Source: Streptococcus sp. bf_0095
GTDB taxonomy: Bacteria; Bacillota; Bacilli; Lactobacillales; Streptococcaceae
Reading direction: 5' to 3'
Assembly (NCBI RefSeq): GCF_004166885.1
Contig: NZ_RCYU01000004.1
Coordinates: 52,408 to 116,407, forward strand
DNA: 64,000 nt
Shown: positions 47,386 to 58,026 of the stretch, piece after piece
How the letters are laid out: each line of letters begins with the position of its first letter
How positions within the stretch are numbered: the stretch's first letter is position 1
Notes under the pieces: model-generated
Told to the model about the DNA's origin: nothing
What the model saw: the letters and a program-made list of their open reading frames with translations, nothing else
Databases searched by the model: none
Made by a program: the position numbers and the translations under genes

Positions 47386-48087
47386 TTAGTTATCTTCCTT
47401 TTCTAAGAGCATATATTTTACTGCTGAAAGAACATCCGATAGATAAACTTCTTTTGAAGCTTTTCCAAATATAGGATATTTAATAAAACCTTTTATTCCA
47501 CCATCTATTGCTTTAAGCAAAATCACTATTATAGCTACTAAAGCGAGTAAACCTAAAAAGGTGCCAAATGATATACCCGTTTTGTCTGTAACAAACAGTC
47601 GATTTAAAATCAAAGTAATAAACGCTGTTACTAAAACCGTTCCAACTGTCCCAATAGATTGTACAATATTCTCGTATTTTTTAAGCTGGATATTTCGTTT
47701 AGTACTTAAATCTTCTAATAACATATTAGCAACACTGTAGGCGTTACTACCATAGAGATTTTTCAAGCTAGTTTTTACTTCATTACATAATTCTGAAAAT
47801 TTGCTAGGCGCTCCTGCTGATACATTATCAAATTTACGCACACAAAACCAAAATAATACAATAGCAACTACAGTACAAAAAAGAGAAATAAACTTCAAAC
47901 AGTTAAAATCAGAAGAAAGGTGAAACAAAATTAGATCTATAATATAAAAAATTATCATAGCAAGAAGAGAATACACTAAACGTCTTCTCATTTTTCTGAT
48001 TTCGGGATAAAATTCTTTCTCATATTCATTGAAAAAAATTTCAAATTTTTTGACATTTTCTAATAAATCATCAATTACTTTATTCAT
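47386..48087 (-). CDS. Hypothetical membrane protein, passenger between purN and purH
   Basis: 233 residues with four predicted helices: [19 protein letters not shown] and [18 protein letters not shown] close to the N-terminus, then [14 protein letters not shown] and [15 protein letters not shown]. The start is preceded by AAAGGAG. It is AT-rich compared with its neighbours. No family recognised. In pneumococcus a VanZ-like gene occupies this same junction, as I remember it, so the site is open to gene replacement. Confidence 0.65.
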   Translation of the reverse strand: MNKVIDDLLENVKKFEIFFNEYEKEFYPEIRKMRRRLVYSLLAMIIFYIIDLILFHLSSDFNCLKFISLFCTVVAIVLFWFCVRKFDNVSAGAPSKFSELCNEVKTSLKNLYGSNAYSVANMLLEDLSTKRNIQLKKYENIVQSIGTVGTVLVTAFITLILNRLFVTDKTGISFGTFLGLLALVAIIVILLKAIDGGIKGFIKYPIFGKASKEVYLSDVLSAVKYMLLEKEDN

Positions 48088-48096
48088 AAAACTCCT

Positions 48097-48654
48097 TTAT
48101 AATTTCCTCTCTACTCCCAAACTTTCCAACACCCCTGGATACAATTTGTACTCTGTTTCGTGGATGCGAGTCTCGAAAGTATCAAGGGTATCATCCGATA
48201 GACGTGGCACACGAACTTGTTTGATGACCTTGCCAGTATCAACGCCAGAATCTACCCAGTGAATGGTCACGCCGCTCTCAGCAACACCTGCATTCCAAGC
48301 ATCTTCAATGCCATGAGCACCTGGAAATTCTGGCAGATAGGCAGGATGGATATTGATGATACGGCCTTCATAAGCTGCTAGCAAGGTTGGGCCAACGATT
48401 TTCATATAGCCTGCGAGGCAAACCAAGTCAATCTGGTGCTCATCCAAGAGCTCGACAATAGCTGCTTCGTAGTCTACCTTGCTCTCAAATTCCTTGAGTT
48501 CAAAAGCGTAGGATAATACCCCTAGCTTTTCGGCACGTTCTATGACATAGGCGTCACGATGGTCTGAAAAGACAAACTCCACCGGAAATTCTTCCGCAAT
48601 CACCTGAAAATTTGAGCCATTACCAGAGGCAAAAACAGCAATCCTTTTAGCCAT
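48097..48654 (-). CDS. purN: Phosphoribosylglycinamide formyltransferase
   Basis: 185 residues. Formylates GAR with 10-formyl-THF. Folate-binding and catalytic motifs are present: IAVFASGNGSNFQVI, INIHPAYLPEFPGAHGIEDAW and the catalytic Asp in WVDSGVDTG. The start overlaps the purM stop by one base (TAATG). Confidence 0.95.
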   Translation of the reverse strand: MAKRIAVFASGNGSNFQVIAEEFPVEFVFSDHRDAYVIERAEKLGVLSYAFELKEFESKVDYEAAIVELLDEHQIDLVCLAGYMKIVGPTLLAAYEGRIINIHPAYLPEFPGAHGIEDAWNAGVAESGVTIHWVDSGVDTGKVIKQVRVPRLSDDTLDTFETRIHETEYKLYPGVLESLGVERKL

Positions 48655-49676
48655 TATTTAATCACCACACTTGCGCCATCTTTCTTCACAATTCGACCGA
48701 TTTCATAAACAGGTTCATCAAGAAGCTCTCTGACACGTTCCACATTTTCTGGTTTCACCGCAAGCATGAGACCAATCCCCATGTTGAAGATTTCAAACAT
48801 TTCTTCATGTTTGATTTGGCCATATTTTTCAAGGGCTTTGAAAATTGGAAGTACTGGCACTTTGCTTTCATCAATTTCAGCAGCCAAGTCATCTGAGAAC
48901 ATACGTGGTACATTTTCGATGAAACCACCACCTGTGATGTGGGCAATCCCGTTGACCAATTCTTCTTTGATGAGTGGCAAAGCTGCTTTGACGTAGATAC
49001 GAGTTGGTTCCAAAAGAACGTCTTTAAGTTTCTTGCCTTCCAATTCTGGGAGGACTTCTTCACCTGTGTAATCCGCAAAGACACGACGAACAAGTGAGTA
49101 ACCGTTTGAGTGGATACCACTTGAAGCAAGTCCCAGAATCACATCCCCTTCAGCTACTTTTGAACCGTCGATGATTTGAGATTTTTCAGCAACACCAACA
49201 GCAAACCCAGCCAAGTCATAGTCGTCTTCGCCATACATACCAGGCATTTCAGCAGTTTCCCCACCGATGAGGGCTGCACCTGCTTGTACACACCCTTCAG
49301 CCACACCAGCAACGACTTGTTCTAGTTTAGCTGGTTCATTTTTACCAGTTGCGACATAGTCAAGGAAGTAAAGAGGCTCTGCACCTGCAGCGATAATATC
49401 GTTAACACACATAGCCACACAGTCTTGACCAATGGTGTCATGCTTGTCGTACTTGATGGCCAGCATGAGTTTAGTACCGACACCGTCAGTTCCTGAAATT
49501 AGAACGGGCTCTTTGACACCTGTTTTTGAAAGGTCAAACATGCCACCGAAACCGCCTAGAGCTCCCATGACACCTGCACGCTCTGTACGTGCCACGTGTT
49601 TTTTGATCCGTTCAACAACTTCATAACCCGCTTCAACATCCACACCCGATTGAGCATATGCATTCTTATTTGTCAT
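48654..49676 (-). CDS. purM: Phosphoribosylformylglycinamidine cyclo-ligase
   Basis: 340 residues. Closes FGAM to AIR. The family segments [31 protein letters not shown] and [12 protein letters not shown] are intact, as is the C-terminal [14 protein letters not shown]. Gap of 64 bases to purF; 1-base overlap with purN. Confidence 0.97.
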   Translation of the reverse strand: MTNKNAYAQSGVDVEAGYEVVERIKKHVARTERAGVMGALGGFGGMFDLSKTGVKEPVLISGTDGVGTKLMLAIKYDKHDTIGQDCVAMCVNDIIAAGAEPLYFLDYVATGKNEPAKLEQVVAGVAEGCVQAGAALIGGETAEMPGMYGEDDYDLAGFAVGVAEKSQIIDGSKVAEGDVILGLASSGIHSNGYSLVRRVFADYTGEEVLPELEGKKLKDVLLEPTRIYVKAALPLIKEELVNGIAHITGGGFIENVPRMFSDDLAAEIDESKVPVLPIFKALEKYGQIKHEEMFEIFNMGIGLMLAVKPENVERVRELLDEPVYEIGRIVKKDGASVVIK

Positions 49677-49740
49677 TTGTTTATTCCTTTTTCTCTTCCT
49701 AGAGTCTACTGTGATTGATCAGATTCACTTGCAAACATTC

Positions 49741-51180
49741 CTAATAAAAGGAGGTCTGCTCATTCAAGCTTTCCAAATAGCGTTCTTCGTAGTCATATAA
49801 AGGTGTTGGGTATTTCCCATCGAAGTAAGCTACACAAAGACCACCGTTTGGTGCATCGGTATCAATACCAATAGAATCAATCAAGCCATCAATGGACAAG
49901 TAGGTCAAGCTATCCGCACCAATAATCTCACAAGTTTCCTCTACTGTATGGTTGGCTGCGATTAACTCTTCGCGACTCTGAATATCAATTCCGTAGAAAC
50001 ATGGATAAGCCAGAGCTGGGCTAGCAATTGCCACATGGACTTCTGTAGCCCCTGCTTCTTTCAACAATTTCACAATCCGACGAGAGGTGGTTCCACGCAC
50101 GATAGAGTCATCAATCATGACAACTCGTTTGCCTTTCACGACACCAGATACGGCAGAAAGCTTCATCCGCACCCCTTGTTCCCGCAATTCCTGAGTCGGT
50201 TGGATAAAGGTCCGTTGGACATACTGATTCTTGATCAAGCCCATTTCATTTGGTAATCCAGATTCTTCCGCAAAGCCCATAGCAGCACTGAGAGAGGAGT
50301 TGGGAACCCCCACTACAATATCTGCTTGGTTCTTAAATTCTCGTGCCAATTGAGCTCCCATCCGCTTGCGAGCGGTATGGACGTTGACCCCTTGGATATT
50401 GGAATCAGGACGAGCAAAATAGATATACTCCATGGAACAAATCGCTAGTTGGGTATCATCCGTATAGTGATCATAGGTAATGCCGTTTTCATCGAAGATA
50501 ACAAGCTCACCCGGATGTACATCTCGGATCCATTCTGCCCCAATCACCTCAAAAGCACAGGTTTCAGAAGAAACAACCAAGGCTCCATTAGCCATTTTCC
50601 CGATAGAAAGAGGACGGAAGCCATTTGGATCCAGCGCCGCAATCAGCTTATCTTCAAACAGCATCAGATAAGCAAAACCACCTTTGACCGTATTGAGTGC
50701 TTCCTTGATTTTCCCCATAAAGGAAGGGTTGTGGCTCCGACGAATCAAGTGAGCTAAAATTTCTGAATCAGATGTCGAGCTAAAGATGGCCCCATTTTTT
50801 TCTAATTCAGATTTGAGCGATTGGGCATTGGTCAAATTCCCATTATGGGCCAGACCAAACTGGGTATCTTGAAAGCGGAAGAGGAAGGGTTGGATGTTAT
50901 CCACAGAAGCTTCCCCTGCTGTCGCATAGCGAACATGCCCAATAGCAGAACTTCCTGTCAATTTTTCCAGATTTAAAGGATTTCGAAAGACTTCTGAAAG
51001 CAGACCGGTATCCCGATGGCGTCTCAAGGTTCCTTGATCATTGGCCAGGATTCCTGCCCCCTCTTGTCCCCGGTGTTGGAGACTGTGAAGGCCAAAATAG
51101 GTGAGTTTCGCAGCGTCTGGATGACCCCAAATCCCAAAGACTCCACACTCTTCATTAAGAGATTTTACTTCGTATGTCAT
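49741..51180 (-). CDS. purF: Amidophosphoribosyltransferase
   Basis: 479 residues. Commits PRPP to purine synthesis. The N-terminal propeptide (11 residues) ends before the catalytic cysteine of ECGVFGIWGH, typical of the Ntn-hydrolase glutaminase domain. The PRTase domain carries VVMIDDSIVRGTTSRRIV. Located 12 bases after purL. Confidence 0.97.
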   Translation of the reverse strand: MTYEVKSLNEECGVFGIWGHPDAAKLTYFGLHSLQHRGQEGAGILANDQGTLRRHRDTGLLSEVFRNPLNLEKLTGSSAIGHVRYATAGEASVDNIQPFLFRFQDTQFGLAHNGNLTNAQSLKSELEKNGAIFSSTSDSEILAHLIRRSHNPSFMGKIKEALNTVKGGFAYLMLFEDKLIAALDPNGFRPLSIGKMANGALVVSSETCAFEVIGAEWIRDVHPGELVIFDENGITYDHYTDDTQLAICSMEYIYFARPDSNIQGVNVHTARKRMGAQLAREFKNQADIVVGVPNSSLSAAMGFAEESGLPNEMGLIKNQYVQRTFIQPTQELREQGVRMKLSAVSGVVKGKRVVMIDDSIVRGTTSRRIVKLLKEAGATEVHVAIASPALAYPCFYGIDIQSREELIAANHTVEETCEIIGADSLTYLSIDGLIDSIGIDTDAPNGGLCVAYFDGKYPTPLYDYEERYLESLNEQTSFY

Positions 51181-51192
51181 GTTGTATACCTT

Positions 51193-54100
51193 TTATTTTC
51201 CAGTAAAATATTGAACCGCTGATGCAAAGAGGTGCTGGTCTTTATTTCCTGGAATATTTTGGAAGAGACCGTCTTCGAAACGTTCTGAGTGTCCCATCTT
51301 CCCAATGATTTGACCGTTTTTGCTAGTGATTCCTTCAATCGCATGGACAGAACCATTTGGATTGTATTTAGAATCCATGCTAGGTTTTCCTTCGAAGTCA
51401 ACATATTGGCTAAAGATTTGACCATTGTCACGAAGCTCTGCAAATTCCTCAGCCGTTACGACAAACTTCCCTTCACCGTGTGATACTGGGATGGCATGGA
51501 TGTCACCAACTTCCACTCCAGCAAGCCATGGTGAGTTGGTATTGGCAATCCGTGTTTCCACCATCTTCGCCACGTGTTGGTTGGCATCATTGTAGAAGAG
51601 GGTTGGACTAGTACCGCTTGCATCTTCAAAGTTACCGTATGGAAGGAGACCTGATTTAACAAGGGCTTGGAATCCATTACAGATACCGATGATCAAACCA
51701 CCACGTTCGATGAAACTATCAATAGTTGCACGTACTTTTTCATTGAGCAAGATGTTGACGATAAATTTAGCAGATCCATCTGGTTCATCCGCTGCTGAGA
51801 AGCCACCTGCAAAGAAGATAATGTTGGCTTTTCCGATGTTGTCAACCATGGTGTCAACCGACTTGACAATCGCTTCTTCATTCAATGTAACAAATGGTAC
51901 TAAGTTGACTGTTGCACCTTCTTTTTCAAAGGCCTTAGCGGAGTCGTATTCCGAGTTGGTACCTGGAAATACTGGAATGTAAACCACTGGTGTTTCAACT
52001 GTTTCTTTGGCTTTAATCACAACATCTGATGCCACTGCAGGTACTTCTTCTAGTTCAGTAGCCTGTTCAAACTCAGTAGGGTAAACTTCTTCCAATTTAC
52101 CTTGGAAAGCACTGTCAAGTTTGTGTCCATCAAGCGTTACACCATTGACAGTAAGTGTAAAGTCAGCCACTGTTCGTCCGATCTTGGTAATACCTGCAAT
52201 CTCTTCAGGAGACGTGAAGACGAATCCACCCAATTGGGCTGTCAAGCTAGTGTCAAGGTCAGCTAATTCGACGTTAGCACCGATATGGTTCCCAAAGCTT
52301 GCAAGGGCAAGAGCTTCAAGGACACCACCATATTTGACAGCTGATGCGGCTGTCACTTTGTGAGCCTTTTGAATGGCTTCAAATTGAGCAAAGTTCGACT
52401 TGATGAGATCAAAGTCAATCTCTTGGGTTAAAGCTTGACCTGGGATGTAGTAGATATGTTCACCAGCAGCCTTAAATTCTGGAGAAAGAACCTTACGGCT
52501 GTCTGCTGTTGTCACCCCAAAAGCAACCAAGGTTGGTGGTACTGTCAATTCTTCAAAAGTACCAGACATCGAGTCCTTCCCACCAATAGATGGCAAACCA
52601 AGTTGAATCTGAGCTTCAATAGATCCAAGAAGAGCAGCTACTGGTTGACCAAAACGCTCTTCTTGTTTATCCATCCGCTCGAAGTACTCTTGATAAGAGA
52701 AACGGGCCTTAGACCAGTTTGCACCAGCAGCAACCAAGCGAGCGGTTGCTTCGATGACCGCATAAGCAGCTCCATGATATGGAGACCATTCAGCTACATA
52801 AGGGTTGAAGCCTTGCGCCATGACAGACGCAGTTGTTGTCACACCATGTTGGACTGGCAATTTCTGTACAGAAGCTTCCGTTGGTGTGAGTTGGTAGCGA
52901 CCACCAAGTGGGTGATTGACTGTTGAACGACCAACCGAGCTATCAAAGATAGTTTGTAAACCTTTTTGACTTGCGTGGTTCAGGTCAGCCAAGACTTCAA
53001 GCGTATCCGCTTCAAGGGTTTTAGCAGATGTTTGGCGTTCTTCTGGAAGCTTGACATCCTTGTCAACCACCTTGGCATCGACAACTACCCGTACTCCGTT
53101 TGTATCAAGGAAACGACGTTCCAAATCAACGATGGTTTGGCCATTCCAGTGCATGACAAGATTTGGTTTCTCCGTCACGGTTGCCACGACAACCGCGTCA
53201 ATATTTTCTTTATTACATGCCACAACGAAGGCCTCTACGTCTTCTGGACGAACCACCACGGCCATCCGTTCTTGTGATTCGGAGATAGCAATTTCTGTAC
53301 CATTCAAGCCTTGGTATTTCAATGGCACTTTGTCTAGATCAATTTCAAGACCATCTGCCAATTCACCAATAGCCACACAAACTCCACCAGCTCCAAAATC
53401 ATTGGATTTCTTGATCAGACGGGTCACATCCCCATTACGGAAAAGACGTTGAATCTTACGTTCTTCGATGGCATTTCCTTTTTGAACCTCAGCACCAGCT
53501 GTTTCAACTGATTCAACCGTTTGAACTTTAGAAGAACCTGTCGCACCACCGACACCATCACGTCCAGTCTTACCACCGAGCAAGATAATGACATCACCAG
53601 CTTCAGGCTTTTCACGAACAACATTTTCCTTAGGAGCTGCACCGACAACGGCACCTAGCTCCATACGCTTAGCAACGAAACCTGGGTGGAAGTATTCACG
53701 AACATAAGTTGTTGCAAGACCAATTTGGTTCCCGTATGAAGAATAACCGTGAGCTGCTGTTTTAGAAATCACTTGTTGTGGCAATTTCCCAGCACGCGTT
53801 TCGGAAATCGGCGCTGTAATATCACCAGCACCTGAGATACGCATGGCTTGGTAAACGTAGGAACGACCTGACAATGGGTCACGAATAGCACCACCGATAC
53901 AAGTAGCTGCTCCACCAAATGGTTCGATTTCCGTTGGGTGGTTGTGGGTTTCGTTCTTGAACATGAGAAGCCATGGTTCTTTGACACCATTGATATCTAC
54001 TTCAATTTCAACAGAGCAGGCATTGATTTCATCAGACACTTCCATGTCATCCAAACGACCATTGGCACGCTCATAGCGACCAAAAATAGTCGCCATATCC

Positions 54101-54918
54101 ATCAAGGTTTGAGGTTTTTCCGTACGTCCCAACTCATCACGCATGGCGATATACTTGTCATAAGTCGCTTGCAATTGTTTTTGGAATTTAGAAGCTGAGA
54201 AGTCGATGTTTTTCAACTCAGTCTCGAACGTTGTGTGACGGCAGTGGTCAGACCAGTAAGTATCCAAAACCTTAAGCTCCGTCTCCGTTGGAACCCGTCC
54301 AATTGACTTGAAATAGTCTTGGATGAAGAGCAGGTCGTCCACTTCCATGGCCAATCCTTGCTCTGCCTTATATTGAGCAAATTCTTCTGCCGTATAAGTT
54401 TCAAAGAAATCCAAGTTTGGAATGGTCTTATCAGACTCAGAGAAATCCTGTTTAGCAATGCCAAGAGTGATATCTTTGAAACGAGAGTCCACTGGGTTCA
54501 AGAGATAGTTTTTAACAGCTTCCAATTCATTCGCATCAATATCCTTATTGACCAAGTACAATTGTGCTGTATTCACTGTTACATCATTTGAACTACCAAG
54601 CAAAAGCAAAGCTTCTTGTGAAGATGCTGCACGTTGGTCAAATTGACCAGGTAAACTTTCGATAGCAAAGAAAGCATAATTCTCAAGATCAGCCTGAACC
54701 GCAGCCTCGTCCAAAACAGTATCAGTCACTTGCTCAGAGAAGATGTGTTTTTCCGCACGCGCAAACAAGTCCTCTGCCAAACCAAAGACATCATAAACCT
54801 GAACAATCCGAAGATCCTTCAACGTTTTCAACTGAAGATTATGCTGTAATTCTTTTACTAAAGAGTCTGATTTTACACGAAAATCAGCTTTTTTCTCAAC
54901 GAAAATACGTTTATCCAT
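51193..54918 (-). CDS. purL: Phosphoribosylformylglycinamidine synthase, large single-chain type
   Basis: 1241 residues: an N-terminal linker region, two AIRS-like synthetase halves, and a C-terminal class I glutaminase with the catalytic cysteine in IIGICNGFQALVKSG and histidine in SHGEGKF. This long form replaces the PurS/PurQ/PurL trio of bacilli and is the usual streptococcal enzyme. Start at 54918 (MDKRIFVEKKADF), with AAAGGA upstream; an in-frame start eight codons earlier is unlikely. Confidence 0.96.
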   Translation of the reverse strand: MDKRIFVEKKADFRVKSDSLVKELQHNLQLKTLKDLRIVQVYDVFGLAEDLFARAEKHIFSEQVTDTVLDEAAVQADLENYAFFAIESLPGQFDQRAASSQEALLLLGSSNDVTVNTAQLYLVNKDIDANELEAVKNYLLNPVDSRFKDITLGIAKQDFSESDKTIPNLDFFETYTAEEFAQYKAEQGLAMEVDDLLFIQDYFKSIGRVPTETELKVLDTYWSDHCRHTTFETELKNIDFSASKFQKQLQATYDKYIAMRDELGRTEKPQTLMDMATIFGRYERANGRLDDMEVSDEINACSVEIEVDINGVKEPWLLMFKNETHNHPTEIEPFGGAATCIGGAIRDPLSGRSYVYQAMRISGAGDITAPISETRAGKLPQQVISKTAAHGYSSYGNQIGLATTYVREYFHPGFVAKRMELGAVVGAAPKENVVREKPEAGDVIILLGGKTGRDGVGGATGSSKVQTVESVETAGAEVQKGNAIEERKIQRLFRNGDVTRLIKKSNDFGAGGVCVAIGELADGLEIDLDKVPLKYQGLNGTEIAISESQERMAVVVRPEDVEAFVVACNKENIDAVVVATVTEKPNLVMHWNGQTIVDLERRFLDTNGVRVVVDAKVVDKDVKLPEERQTSAKTLEADTLEVLADLNHASQKGLQTIFDSSVGRSTVNHPLGGRYQLTPTEASVQKLPVQHGVTTTASVMAQGFNPYVAEWSPYHGAAYAVIEATARLVAAGANWSKARFSYQEYFERMDKQEERFGQPVAALLGSIEAQIQLGLPSIGGKDSMSGTFEELTVPPTLVAFGVTTADSRKVLSPEFKAAGEHIYYIPGQALTQEIDFDLIKSNFAQFEAIQKAHKVTAASAVKYGGVLEALALASFGNHIGANVELADLDTSLTAQLGGFVFTSPEEIAGITKIGRTVADFTLTVNGVTLDGHKLDSAFQGKLEEVYPTEFEQATELEEVPAVASDVVIKAKETVETPVVYIPVFPGTNSEYDSAKAFEKEGATVNLVPFVTLNEEAIVKSVDTMVDNIGKANIIFFAGGFSAADEPDGSAKFIVNILLNEKVRATIDSFIERGGLIIGICNGFQALVKSGLLPYGNFEDASGTSPTLFYNDANQHVAKMVETRIANTNSPWLAGVEVGDIHAIPVSHGEGKFVVTAEEFAELRDNGQIFSQYVDFEGKPSMDSKYNPNGSVHAIEGITSKNGQIIGKMGHSERFEDGLFQNIPGNKDQHLFASAVQYFTGK

Positions 54919-54981
54919 TTTAGTTCCTTTATTTCTATTCAAACACGCTATTGAAGACGAAGATTTACCGTTTCAAACAAC

Positions 54982-55053
54982 TTATTTCAAGTCTTGTAAT
55001 TTCTCCAACACAACCTTATAAACATCTGTCAAACTTCCCAAGTCCCTACGGAG
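54982..55053 (-). pseudogene. purC: Relic 3' end of a second purC
   Basis: On the minus strand this encodes [20 protein letters not shown], then LK and a stop. The intact purC ends in the same words with one amino acid change (QGLK) but many silent differences. Similar sequence continues after the stop codon (54952-54981 against 55095-55125). The relic directly follows the functional gene, so it looks like a scar of recombination with a divergent allele rather than a functional gene. Confidence 0.85.
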
Positions 55054-55055
55054 TG

Positions 55056-55076
55056 AAAAGGTCTAGTAGACCTTTT
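55056..55076 (-). terminator. Hairpin between purC and its relic
   Basis: Perfect nine-pair stem AAAAGGTCT-AGT-AGACCTTTT. On the minus strand the TTTT run at the end of the stem is followed by CACTCC, so it may stall rather than end transcription of the pur operon. Confidence 0.5.
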
Positions 55077-55126
55077 CAGCCTGAGTCCTTTTACTTGAAA
55101 GACGAAGGTTTTCCGTTTCAAACAGG

Positions 55127-55834
55127 CTACTTCAATCCCTGCAATTTTTCTAAAACAACTTTATATACATCCGTTAAACTGCCCAGATCTCTACGGAAAA
55201 CATCCTTGTCCATATGGTGACCTTCCGCATCCCAAAGGCGGCAGTTGTCTGGTGAGAATTCGTCTGCCAAGATAATCTTGCCATCCTTATCAAAACCAAA
55301 TTCCAATTTGAAGTCAATCAAGCGAAGACCAATTTGTGCAAACCAATCTTTCAGCAACTCATTGATACGACGCGTTTCTTCCTTGATATAAGCGATTTGC
55401 TCATCATTGGCAATTTCCAAAAACTTCACATGCTCATCATTGATGAATGGATCATCCAATTCATCGTTCTTGTAGTAAAATTCAACGATTGGAGTCTCCA
55501 AGTCTAAACCTTCTTCAACACCAAAGCGTTTAGAAAAAGAACCCGCAGTCACATTTCGAAGAACAACCTCCAAAGGAATGATGGTCACTTTCTTGTTCAA
55601 TTGTTCGGTATCAGAAATACGTTCAATAAAGTGCGTCGCTACACCCGCAGCATTCAATTTTTCAAAAATAAGAGACGAAATCTGATTATTCAGCACACCT
55701 TTCCCCTCAATGGTCTCTTTGCGAGCTCCATTCAGCATGGTAGCCTGGTCCTTATAAACGGACTTAATCACATGTTCGTCTTCTGTACTATAAATATCTT
55801 TTGCTTTCCCCGTATAAATTAATTGATCGGACAT
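55127..55834 (-). CDS. purC: SAICAR synthetase
   Basis: 235 residues. Joins CAIR and aspartate. Family motifs: [14 protein letters not shown] at the start, [15 protein letters not shown] and [29 protein letters not shown]. First gene of the purine operon on this strand. Promoter TTGAAA - 17 - TACACT lies at 55868-55896. Confidence 0.97.
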   Translation of the reverse strand: MSDQLIYTGKAKDIYSTEDEHVIKSVYKDQATMLNGARKETIEGKGVLNNQISSLIFEKLNAAGVATHFIERISDTEQLNKKVTIIPLEVVLRNVTAGSFSKRFGVEEGLDLETPIVEFYYKNDELDDPFINDEHVKFLEIANDEQIAYIKEETRRINELLKDWFAQIGLRLIDFKLEFGFDKDGKIILADEFSPDNCRLWDAEGHHMDKDVFRRDLGSLTDVYKVVLEKLQGLK

Positions 55835-55867
55835 CTTCTTGTTCGCCTTTCATCTTTTATCCCTTTC

Positions 55868-55896
55868 AGTGTATCACAGAGAGGTTGTTTTTTCAA
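55868..55896 (-). promoter_or_regulatory. Promoter of the purine operon
   Basis: TTGAAA (55891-55896), 17-base spacer ending in TG-A, TACACT (55868-55873) on the minus strand. About 35 bases upstream of the purC start. Confidence 0.75.
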
Positions 55897-55933
55897 GTTA
55901 AATCCGTATCTTGTTAGCTTGTAATACAAAAAT

Positions 55934-55970
55934 AATAAGAGATTGAATCAAAAAGATTCAACCTCTTATT
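55934..55970 (-). terminator. Terminator of the acpP operon
   Basis: Long stem AATAAGAGATTGAATC/GATTCAACCTCTTATT with one mismatch. On the minus strand ATTTTTGT follows. It separates acpP from the purine promoter. Confidence 0.8.
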
Positions 55971-55992
55971 TTTAGATGCTTATTCGTTCGTA

Positions 55993-56005
55993 AAAACCGA
56001 ACTTT
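55993..56005. promoter_or_regulatory. PurBox-like site upstream of purC
   Basis: AAAACCGAACTTT matches the AWWWCCGAACWWT PurBox known from Lactococcus PurR-activated promoters. A second, imperfect copy in the opposite direction (CGTTCGT, about 55985-55991) lies next to it. The site is about 130 bases upstream of the probable purC transcript start, farther than usual, and overlaps the acpP stop codon. Assignment is tentative. Confidence 0.55.
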
Positions 56006-56249
56006 ATTTGCTTGTTTTCTTCAAAACGTAGTCTACCATATCTCCAACAGTTGCCATGGCATCAATGTCTTTATCTGGGATATCAATTTGGTAGGCTTCT
56101 TCCAAATAAATAATGTATTCCATGAGATCAACGGAATCTACTTCCAAGTCCTTTCGTAAGTCCAAATCCAAAGTAACCTCATACTCAGATCCTTTATGAT
56201 CTTGAATCAACCCTTCAACTAGTTTAAAAATTTCTTGATGACGACTCAT
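56004..56249 (-). CDS. acpP: Acyl carrier protein
   Basis: 81 residues, acidic, with the phosphopantetheine serine in [12 protein letters not shown] (Ser 39). The motif is DSVD rather than the DSLD of the main fatty acid ACP. Its start overlaps the plsX stop (ATGA-type), so it is made together with PlsX. This second ACP is typical for streptococci and may serve phospholipid synthesis or regulation. Confidence 0.92.
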   Translation of the reverse strand: MSRHQEIFKLVEGLIQDHKGSEYEVTLDLDLRKDLEVDSVDLMEYIIYLEEAYQIDIPDKDIDAMATVGDMVDYVLKKTSK

Positions 56250-57250
56250 TTCTCTTCCTCCAATTCTGATAATTCAACCACAGATTTACGAATAACATCT
56301 GTTTCTAACATGGTCCGGATCTGGCGGATCGTGCTATAGACTGCCTTTGCATCACTAGAACCATGGGTTTTCACGACAGGGGCTTGCAAGCCAAACAAGA
56401 CCGCACCTCCAACATCTGAATAATCCAAGGTCTTTTTCAAACCTCGTAGATCATTCTTCAAGAGAAAGGCTCCTATCTTAGCTTTCAAGCCACCACCACT
56501 AAGGACCGTTTTCAACTGTTTAAAGAGGCCCAGAGCAGTTCCTTCCATAGTCTTAAGGACAGCATTTCCTGTAAATCCATCTGTGACAATGACGTCAGCA
56601 ACTCCATCCATCAAGTCACGCGCTTCTACATTTCCTACAAAATTAAGAGAAGGATCTGCTGCTAATAATTGATAGGTCTCCTTGCGTAGGGGATCCCCTT
56701 TGCTTTCCTCTGTTCCGTTATTTAAGAGACCGATACGAGGCCGCTTAATGCCACGGACATTCTCTGCATAATAGGCCCCCATAATCGCATATTGGTGCAA
56801 GTGAGTTGGCGTATTTTCAGCATTTGCCCCCAGATCCAACATATCATAGCCCTTCCCATCAAGGGTAGGAAGAGTCGACATCAAACCTGGACGATCGATG
56901 ACCTTGATCCGACCGACGATGAAGTAACCAGAGGCAAGAAGAGCTCCTGTATTTCCTGCAGAAAGCATCGCATCCGCTTCCCCATTCTTAACTGCATGCG
57001 CTGCTAAGACCATACTGGCTTGCTTTTTCCGACGAATCGCACGAGTTGGCTCATCATCTGAGTTGATTTTCTCATCCGTATGGACGATAGATACCCGTTC
57101 AGTTGCTGTCAGGTATTGCTTAATTTTGGCCTCATCCCCATACAAAATGACTTCAATATCCTTAAATTCTTGTATGGCTTGATTGACCCCTTCTACTAGG
57201 GCCTGTGGAGCATGATCTCCGCCCATTGCATCAACTGCAATTTTTTTCAT
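56246..57250 (-). CDS. plsX: Phosphate acyltransferase PlsX
   Basis: 334 residues. Makes acyl-phosphate from acyl-ACP, the first step of phosphatidic acid synthesis in Gram-positives. Family motifs: [21 protein letters not shown] at the start, [21 protein letters not shown], and [18 protein letters not shown]. Overlaps recO by four bases and acpP by four bases. Confidence 0.96.
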   Translation of the reverse strand: MKKIAVDAMGGDHAPQALVEGVNQAIQEFKDIEVILYGDEAKIKQYLTATERVSIVHTDEKINSDDEPTRAIRRKKQASMVLAAHAVKNGEADAMLSAGNTGALLASGYFIVGRIKVIDRPGLMSTLPTLDGKGYDMLDLGANAENTPTHLHQYAIMGAYYAENVRGIKRPRIGLLNNGTEESKGDPLRKETYQLLAADPSLNFVGNVEARDLMDGVADVIVTDGFTGNAVLKTMEGTALGLFKQLKTVLSGGGLKAKIGAFLLKNDLRGLKKTLDYSDVGGAVLFGLQAPVVKTHGSSDAKAVYSTIRQIRTMLETDVIRKSVVELSELEEEK

Positions 57251-58026
57251 TTCTTACCTCCAGACTGATCTTTTAAGATCTCTCCCCAGCTTCCCAGGGA
57301 ATCAATAAATTTCTTAGCTTTGAGATGAATACCTACATATTCATCATAGAGTTGGTCTAGACACTTTCTCAACTCTTTCTTCATCTCACCATGGATGGAA
57401 ATCGTCTCTAACTCACTAAATTTCACAGCTTGAAAACGATCCAACAAATAGAGGGCATTTGGATCCCAGTGGGCCCGTCTTTCATCACGATCATAATGAT
57501 CTGGGCAAAGGACACCACCCAAGCGGAATGAAAAATCAAAAGGCAACCCCACTCGATGACAGACACAACACTCATGAACGTTTAAGGCAACACCAAATCG
57601 GGATAAAATCTGCATTTCAAAAATATTGGTCAAGATTTCATAATCCAAGCCCCGATCCATCAATTGCAAGGTCTGCTCTAAAAAAGCAAATAAAGCTGGA
57701 TCAGGTTGACGATCCTGTATACTAGCATCTGCCAAAGCCAGTATATAGGTTGCGTAGGAAAGACGAAAAAGGTCTTGGTTAATCCCTTGGAAACTTTGAA
57801 CCTCATGAATATCTTCGATATAGCTGAGTCCGTCATCATTGATTTTCAGATACATATCCGCTAAAGTCAAAGGTTGGATCATAGAATTCAACCGAGAACG
57901 ATTGGCATGTTTCACGAAAAACATGAGCTTGCCAGCTTGCTCTGTAAAGATTTTAACCAGCTTATCATCCTCTCGGTAATCCCGATGGTAGAGGACGATG
58001 CCACGACTCTCAATGCTCTCCAGCAT
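57247..58026 (-). CDS. recO: DNA repair protein RecO
   Basis: 259 residues with an N-terminal OB fold ([26 protein letters not shown]), a helical middle and a zinc site made by HECCVCHR and [10 protein letters not shown]. Loads RecA onto SSB-coated DNA with RecR. The start overlaps the aminotransferase gene by 17 bases. Confidence 0.94.
   Translation of the reverse strand: MLESIESRGIVLYHRDYREDDKLVKIFTEQAGKLMFFVKHANRSRLNSMIQPLTLADMYLKINDDGLSYIEDIHEVQSFQGINQDLFRLSYATYILALADASIQDRQPDPALFAFLEQTLQLMDRGLDYEILTNIFEMQILSRFGVALNVHECCVCHRVGLPFDFSFRLGGVLCPDHYDRDERRAHWDPNALYLLDRFQAVKFSELETISIHGEMKKELRKCLDQLYDEYVGIHLKAKKFIDSLGSWGEILKDQSGGKK

Noticed and set aside
52435..52926. Open frame of 163 codons on the plus strand inside purL
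   Set aside because: Shadow of purL codon bias; no supporting signals.
55835..55990. Purine riboswitch upstream of purC
   Set aside because: The region folds into the acpP terminator and a normal promoter; no three-way junction with conserved purine-aptamer loops is visible.
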